In this document: piece by piece, positions 5,861-9,578 of the stretch
How positions within the stretch are numbered: the stretch's first letter is position 1
Layout of the letters: each line of letters opens with the position of its first letter
Assembly: GCA_031279965.1 (NCBI GenBank)
Contig: JAITHM010000155.1
Coordinates: 1 to 9,578 of the forward strand
DNA from: Spirochaetaceae bacterium
GTDB lineage: Bacteria; Spirochaetota; Spirochaetia; Treponematales; Breznakiellaceae
DNA length: 9,578 nucleotides
Reading direction: 5' to 3'
The notes under the pieces: generated by a model
Databases searched by the model: none
What the model was told of the DNA's origin: nothing
What the model saw: only the letters and a program-made list of their open reading frames with translations
Made by a program: the position numbers and the translations under genes

Positions 5861-7249
5861 TTAACTTCCGCCGCCAGCCGGATTTATAATAAGCCGTGAT
5901 AGAGGAAGCCGTGACGGGCATACCGCTTCGCAGCAGCCGCAGCCATGACATCGTGCAGTAAGTAATCCCAATTCACGAGAAAAAACCCGGGCAATAAGCA
6001 TCTTATAAAGATCTTCTGGATCAAGGCCGACAGGACAAACCGTGCGGCATTCACCGCAACCAATACATTTGTTTGCCCGCGCATAATCAAGTTTAAATGG
6101 AACAGACGCCGGCCTTTCCGCACCAAGCCTGCTTCGTGTACGCAGATCAAGCACACGCGGATTCTTATTGAATCCTCCATGCTCATCACGAATGGCAAAT
6201 ACTGCATAGCTTGCCGCTGTTACCGGTTCATCCAAACTAAATACAGGGCGCCCCAGGAGCGGCGAACCTATGGCTGTTCGTTTAGGCCGTGCGGTAAAAC
6301 CGCCACATTCATCAAAAAGCTGCTCAAGACGGCTGCCCAACCGTGCCTTTAACACTCTGGGACGGCGCACTGCCGAACCGCCAACTGCAATATACCGGTC
6401 TAAAACAGGCTTGTGCAGAGTTACCGCATCACAGATTGCCGCGAGCGTTGCCGGGCCCATGCAGAGCAATGCGCCAAAATGCTGTTTTTCTTTCCGTTCA
6501 TACTGATGCAATACAATTTCAAGTTCTCGTGTATTGCGTTGAGGATACCGCGAACCAACAAGTACCAGTGTTGCTTCGGCTTCGGTGCTGATTTTTTCAA
6601 GCAAATTTATCCCCAACTTTTTTTCAGGCTCGGAGACGGCAAGTACTATCTTGCTTGCATGAGCAGCGCGAGCGGTAATCAGTGCGCCAAGCGCGATGCT
6701 TTCTACCCGTTCCTGACAAAGCACATAATCAGCAGCGAGCCACGGGTCATCAAATACGCACCGGACAAGAAGCGTTACCGGCTCATGCGCCCGGTGAAAA
6801 AGCGAAATTGTATCACTTACCGGAACCCCTGTGCCATCCATATCAACAACACCGAATTCAGTAATAAGCTCGCGTAATTCAAACGGCGAGAGTGTGCGCC
6901 AATCATAGTCGTGTCCCGTTTTACCCAACAATGAAAATGCCCCTTCCATACGAATAACCATCGAGTTACAAAGCACTCCACGGGCAATATTCCACGTAGT
7001 GTTTTCAAGGATTTTGCCGGGAACAGGGCTGTGAACATTTGCCGAGCCTGCACCTTGACGGCGGGCGATAAGCTGGCCTTCACAGACTGTGTCACCCGGC
7101 TTAACCACAGGGAGCGACCGGCTTCCGTTTTGAGCGACAAGCGGTACAATGGAGAGACTCGGAAGAAACGAAAGGGCGCTTTCATCACGCGGAGGAGCCG
7201 TAGGGTCTTCAAACGAGATACCGCCATGCGGGAACGAGTATACTTTCAT
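5861..7249 (-). CDS. RnfC-like iron-sulfur electron-transfer protein
   Basis: This 462-aa protein has the RnfC/PduS layout: an N-terminal barrel-sandwich region (about 1-80, with VVKPGDTVCEGQLIA), a central Rossmann-like flavin/NADH region (about 125-280), an SLBB-type segment (about 284-320, YIAVGGSAVRRP) and two [4Fe-4S] motifs at Cys395/398/401/405 and Cys434/437/440/444. In RnfC the central region binds FMN and NADH through a glycine-rich GxGGAGFPT loop and an acidic NGAECEP-type loop. Here they read DMDGTGVP (136-143) and CVFDDPW (164-170), and the usual YPQG-GE reads YPQRNT (235-240). Electron transfer by the clusters is well supported; NADH oxidation is doubtful. No rnfD, G, E, A or B lies beside it. 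ATG7249 has no ribosome site but a nearby promoter. Confidence 0.8.
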   Translation of the reverse strand: MKVYSFPHGGISFEDPTAPPRDESALSFLPSLSIVPLVAQNGSRSLPVVKPGDTVCEGQLIARRQGAGSANVHSPVPGKILENTTWNIARGVLCNSMVIRMEGAFSLLGKTGHDYDWRTLSPFELRELITEFGVVDMDGTGVPVSDTISLFHRAHEPVTLLVRCVFDDPWLAADYVLCQERVESIALGALITARAAHASKIVLAVSEPEKKLGINLLEKISTEAEATLVLVGSRYPQRNTRELEIVLHQYERKEKQHFGALLCMGPATLAAICDAVTLHKPVLDRYIAVGGSAVRRPRVLKARLGSRLEQLFDECGGFTARPKRTAIGSPLLGRPVFSLDEPVTAASYAVFAIRDEHGGFNKNPRVLDLRTRSRLGAERPASVPFKLDYARANKCIGCGECRTVCPVGLDPEDLYKMLIARVFSRELGLLTARCHGCGCCEAVCPSRLPLSRLIINPAGGGS

Positions 7250-7259
7250 AAATCAACGT

Positions 7260-7288
7260 ATAATAACAAAAAACACGCGCTCGCTCAA
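7260..7288 (-). promoter_or_regulatory. Promoter of the RnfC-like gene, likely leaderless
   Basis: On the minus strand TTGAGC (7288-7283; four of six) precedes TATTAT (7265-7260; five of six) by exactly 17 bp. Ten nt separate the -10 element from ATG7249, so the expected 5' leader is about 4 nt or less. The promoter overlaps the last codons of the upstream DUF4838-like gene. Confidence 0.45.
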
Positions 7289-8295
7289 TAGTGCAGAATA
7301 CTTCCGGCAGCAGATTCAAGCGCTATCATATTGGTGCGTGGACGAAGCGTCTGTCCTTCTTCGAGTTTTCCTGTGTAGAAGATCTCTGCCTCGCTGTCAA
7401 TGCCGGCAAGCACCGAAGCGGCCGCGCACACAGCCATCAGATTTTGTTCTTCAAAACTAAAAGCGCGGCATGCAGGGCAGGAACACCAAGAATGAGGTTG
7501 TTCATTCAACAAGTAGAAGCGTTTGGTGCCACGGCAGCGTGAAAAAAAATGTTCCGCGTTCCGTTTAATAAGTTCCTGTGTTTTGTGATTACTTGCACAA
7601 AAGTTTACATCATTTCGCCGTTTCCCTTCTTCCATACGGAAAAGATCATGATCAATGATAAAAAGATAGCGCGGCATCAACAAAGACAGTTCGAACCCCC
7701 CGCGAGCGACTTCAAGATGATACGATTTAGCAAGATGATACAGTTTCGCAAGCGCCTTTTCATTCAATGCGGGTTTTAATGAGATGGCAATTTCGCAAAT
7801 TTGAGTACGGCCAGCCCATTTAATAAGTTTGTATGCCTCATTATAGGAATGTCGCGCGTCAATGCAGAGTATGGGATACTGGCTGCTGGTATGGTGGGTA
7901 TATTCTGATTTTTTTGCCAGCGGATAGCGGCCGTGCTGCGCGGCGGCGGGGAGCCGAATGTGGTCATACTCGGTAAAATCAACGCCAAGCGCCGCGAGGA
8001 AATCAAATACCGCAAAATCAAAACTGCGTGGCGCATGGCCGTAAATTTCGATGCGTTCCGCGCCGGCACGCCAGGCAAAGCTGTTTTTTACTGAATCATC
8101 GTCACAATTAAGGAGAATTTCTGCAGCGTTTGCGGGGGCGGTATCTTCCATATCGAGGATGGGTGGTTCAGCGGCAGTAAGACCGGCGCGCTCACGCAAG
8201 AGGGCTATTGTTGCGGCAATATCCCGCGCCGCCGCAGTGCGGCAAACAGCGGGAGCCAAAATCACCCAATTTTTTGATACATCAAAAAAGAACAT
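7285..8295 (-). CDS. DUF4838/alpha-glucuronidase-N-like protein
   Basis: This 336-aa protein has no clear signal peptide and no membrane segment. Residues 1-115 resemble the N-terminal domain found in GH67 alpha-glucuronidases and DUF4838 proteins: ERIEIYGHAPRSFDFAVFDFL (80-100) followed by ALGVDFTEYDHIRLP, the place where that family has a G-SPRG-YGVY-FLE-LGV pattern. Residues 228-300 match the DUF4838 pattern: NDVNFCASN, then a CxCxxC motif at Cys271/273/276 (WCSCPACRAFS), then EEQNLM. Full-length DUF4838 proteins are usually much longer and exported, so this compact version is unusual. The biochemical function is unknown; carbohydrate binding or hydrolysis is only suggested by the family. 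ATG8295 starts 6 nt after the protease stop with a weak AAGAG before it, so the two are probably co-transcribed. Confidence 0.65.
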   Translation of the reverse strand: MFFFDVSKNWVILAPAVCRTAAARDIAATIALLRERAGLTAAEPPILDMEDTAPANAAEILLNCDDDSVKNSFAWRAGAERIEIYGHAPRSFDFAVFDFLAALGVDFTEYDHIRLPAAAQHGRYPLAKKSEYTHHTSSQYPILCIDARHSYNEAYKLIKWAGRTQICEIAISLKPALNEKALAKLYHLAKSYHLEVARGGFELSLLMPRYLFIIDHDLFRMEEGKRRNDVNFCASNHKTQELIKRNAEHFFSRCRGTKRFYLLNEQPHSWCSCPACRAFSFEEQNLMAVCAAASVLAGIDSEAEIFYTGKLEEGQTLRPRTNMIALESAAGSILHY

Positions 8296-8301
8296 TAGCT
8301 C

Positions 8302-9558
8302 TTAGGAAGCGGCAGCCTCCGTTTCGGCAGCTTGCTGGAGGTCGCGCAGGGTTTTGGTATTCTTGATAAGCTGATAATAAATACCTTCCCGTATTATTTT
8401 TACTGCTTCTTGAAGTTGAACATCATATTCCAGATCGTATACCGGCGCAATAACCGTGCGATTTTGTTCATCGCGTATTAACCGGCGCAGTAAATTAAAA
8501 TCAAGATGATATTCTTCGTTCAGTTGGCGGGCAAAACTATCCGAAACACCTGGAGGCGCGTGAGGATTTGCTTCGACAAACGCAGGTATTTTATTTGAAT
8601 TAATCAATTTATTCAGCGAATCAGTATCTTCCGCCGAAAACTTTGGGAAGAGAATTTCCCGGTCTGGCGGGATGCCTACCTTATCAATATTAACATCACT
8701 TGGTGTAAAATAACGTGCGGTGGTAATTTTAAAGCCGGATTTTTCCAAAGGATACACCTGCTGTACAGACCCTTTTCCGTAGGATTTCTCTCCAACCAAA
8801 TAGGCACGGCCACGATCTTTTAACGCACCGGCAACAATTTCCGAGGCAGAAGCCGACCCGTGATTAATCAGCACGACGACAGGAATATTTTGCGGAACAA
8901 TAGGTGTTTTTCCCCCATACGAAACTGAATTCTGCCCAGGGATCCGTGATTTTACCGAGACAACTACGCCGCCCTCAAGAAAGAGATTGCTTACCTCTAC
9001 GGCAGAACTGAGGAGGCCGCCATAGTTGTTGCGTAAATCAAGAATCAGACCCTTGTAACCGCCATTTTTGGCAAATTCATCCAGCGCTTCACGGGCGCGT
9101 TCAGCCGTCATATTACTAAAGCTGATCAGTCTGATATAACCAATATCACCAATTATTGCATGTTTTACGGTGGGGACTTCGATAATTGCCCGCGTCAGTG
9201 TTACAGGAAATTCAAGTTTGGTGCCGCGACGGATAAGCAGATTCACCTGTTCGCCGGCGGGTCCTTTGAGCCGTGCAAGCACATCATCCATGCTCAAATC
9301 TTCTGTCAATTCGTCGTTAATCTTGATGATAAAATCGCCCGGTTGAAGGCCGGCTCGCCAGCCTGGAGTGCCTTCGATGGGCGATGCGATCTCTACATAC
9401 GCCGGTTTACCTTCGTTGCGTTCATTGAGCGGTTTGGAAATATACAGTCCTACACCACCATAGCTTCCTTTAATCACGTTTTGATTGAGATCCTCCATCT
9501 CTTTTTCCGCAAGTAACTGGGAGTAGGGATATCCAAGCGCGCCGAACATTCCCGCCAT
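8302..9558 (-). CDS. ctp: S41 C-terminal processing protease, N-terminally truncated as read
   Basis: This is a tail-specific serine protease of the periplasm/envelope (Prc/CtpA family), which trims or degrades proteins from the C-terminus. A PDZ domain (about 53-122, with GLQPGD at 70-75) binds substrate tails. The S41 core contains YIRLISF (141-147), LDLRNNYGG (173-181), and the Ser237/Lys262/Gln266 set in SASASE and GKGSVQ. Residues after about 300 form a C-terminal extension. The 418-aa frame begins abruptly at MAGMFGALGYPYS, which in the family is internal, after a signal peptide and a helical N-terminal domain. Four codons upstream is an in-frame TAA, yet the codons between it and the ATG (EGA) continue the family pattern. 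The gene is therefore either interrupted (mutation or sequence error) or starts here without an export signal. AAGGAG before ATG9558 is only 2 nt away. Confidence 0.85.
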   Translation of the reverse strand: MAGMFGALGYPYSQLLAEKEMEDLNQNVIKGSYGGVGLYISKPLNERNEGKPAYVEIASPIEGTPGWRAGLQPGDFIIKINDELTEDLSMDDVLARLKGPAGEQVNLLIRRGTKLEFPVTLTRAIIEVPTVKHAIIGDIGYIRLISFSNMTAERAREALDEFAKNGGYKGLILDLRNNYGGLLSSAVEVSNLFLEGGVVVSVKSRIPGQNSVSYGGKTPIVPQNIPVVVLINHGSASASEIVAGALKDRGRAYLVGEKSYGKGSVQQVYPLEKSGFKITTARYFTPSDVNIDKVGIPPDREILFPKFSAEDTDSLNKLINSNKIPAFVEANPHAPPGVSDSFARQLNEEYHLDFNLLRRLIRDEQNRTVIAPVYDLEYDVQLQEAVKIIREGIYYQLIKNTKTLRDLQQAAETEAAAS

Positions 9559-9578
9559 AGCTCCTTCTTAGAGCTTTT
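9559..9578 (-). other. Upstream remnant of the ctp frame with in-frame stop
   Basis: Read on the minus strand in the ctp frame, the last bases of the window give Lys-Leu-stop-Glu-Gly-Ala directly before Met of the protease. S41 proteases commonly have a Leu-x-Glu-Gly-Ala-x-x-Gly-Met pattern here, so the TAA at 9570-9568 appears to replace one residue of a continuing frame. Only 20 nt are available, so a chance resemblance, or the end of a separate upstream gene, cannot be excluded. Confidence 0.4.

Noticed and set aside
6413..6877. 154-aa open frame on the plus strand
   Set aside because: It is fully antisense to the conserved RnfC-like gene, has no recognisable domain, and its composition follows from the opposite strand.
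9160..9516. 118-aa open frame on the plus strand
   Set aside because: It is antisense to the PDZ region of the processing protease, which has clear family motifs; no ribosome site or domain supports the plus-strand frame.

Overview
The window is about 9.6 kb of bacterial chromosome, probably from a host-associated spirochaete of the Treponema type. That attribution is an inference, based on overall protein character, moderate-G+C genes beside a very G+C-rich intergenic block, and an RnfC-like protein and a C-terminal processing protease among the genes. No rRNA, tRNA, CRISPR array or transposase was seen.

Layout. Bases 1-191 hold no gene. Bases 1-125 are extremely G+C rich (about 77% over 1-120 by hand count), with a G-quadruplex motif, a perfect hairpin and a 16-bp palindrome; a candidate promoter follows at 143-171. 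Bases 192-3122 carry a tight four-gene plus-strand operon: a short-chain polyol dehydrogenase, DhaK-type and DhaL-type kinase subunits, and an RpiB-family sugar-phosphate isomerase. A shared inverted repeat at 3122-3156 separates it from a convergent run of six minus-strand genes filling the rest. In transcription order these are: an S41 processing protease (ctp, apparently lacking its N-terminus), a DUF4838/alpha-glucuronidase-N-like protein, an RnfC-like iron-sulfur protein, a membrane family-2 glycosyltransferase, a PlsC-type acyltransferase and a secreted TPR-like protein.

How the genes work together. The plus-strand operon reads as a complete route for a four-carbon polyol: threitol (or a related tetritol) to erythrulose, then erythrulose 4-phosphate, then erythrose 4-phosphate. 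The dehydrogenase resembles the D-threitol dehydrogenase/GolD group. The isomerase resembles the EryI/DerI branch rather than true ribose-5-phosphate isomerase B, and it lacks the ring-opening histidine, which a four-carbon substrate would not need. On the minus strand, the glycosyltransferase and acyltransferase overlap and probably act together on a membrane glycolipid or another glycosylated, acylated lipid. The RnfC-like protein keeps both [4Fe-4S] motifs but has lost the usual glycine-rich and acidic flavin/NADH motifs, and no other Rnf genes adjoin it.

Regulation. The plus-strand genes have strong Shine-Dalgarno sites. By contrast, the RnfC-like and glycosyltransferase genes lack them, and each has a sigma70-like promoter with a 17-bp spacer ending only 10 or 7 nt before the ATG, which suggests leaderless transcripts.
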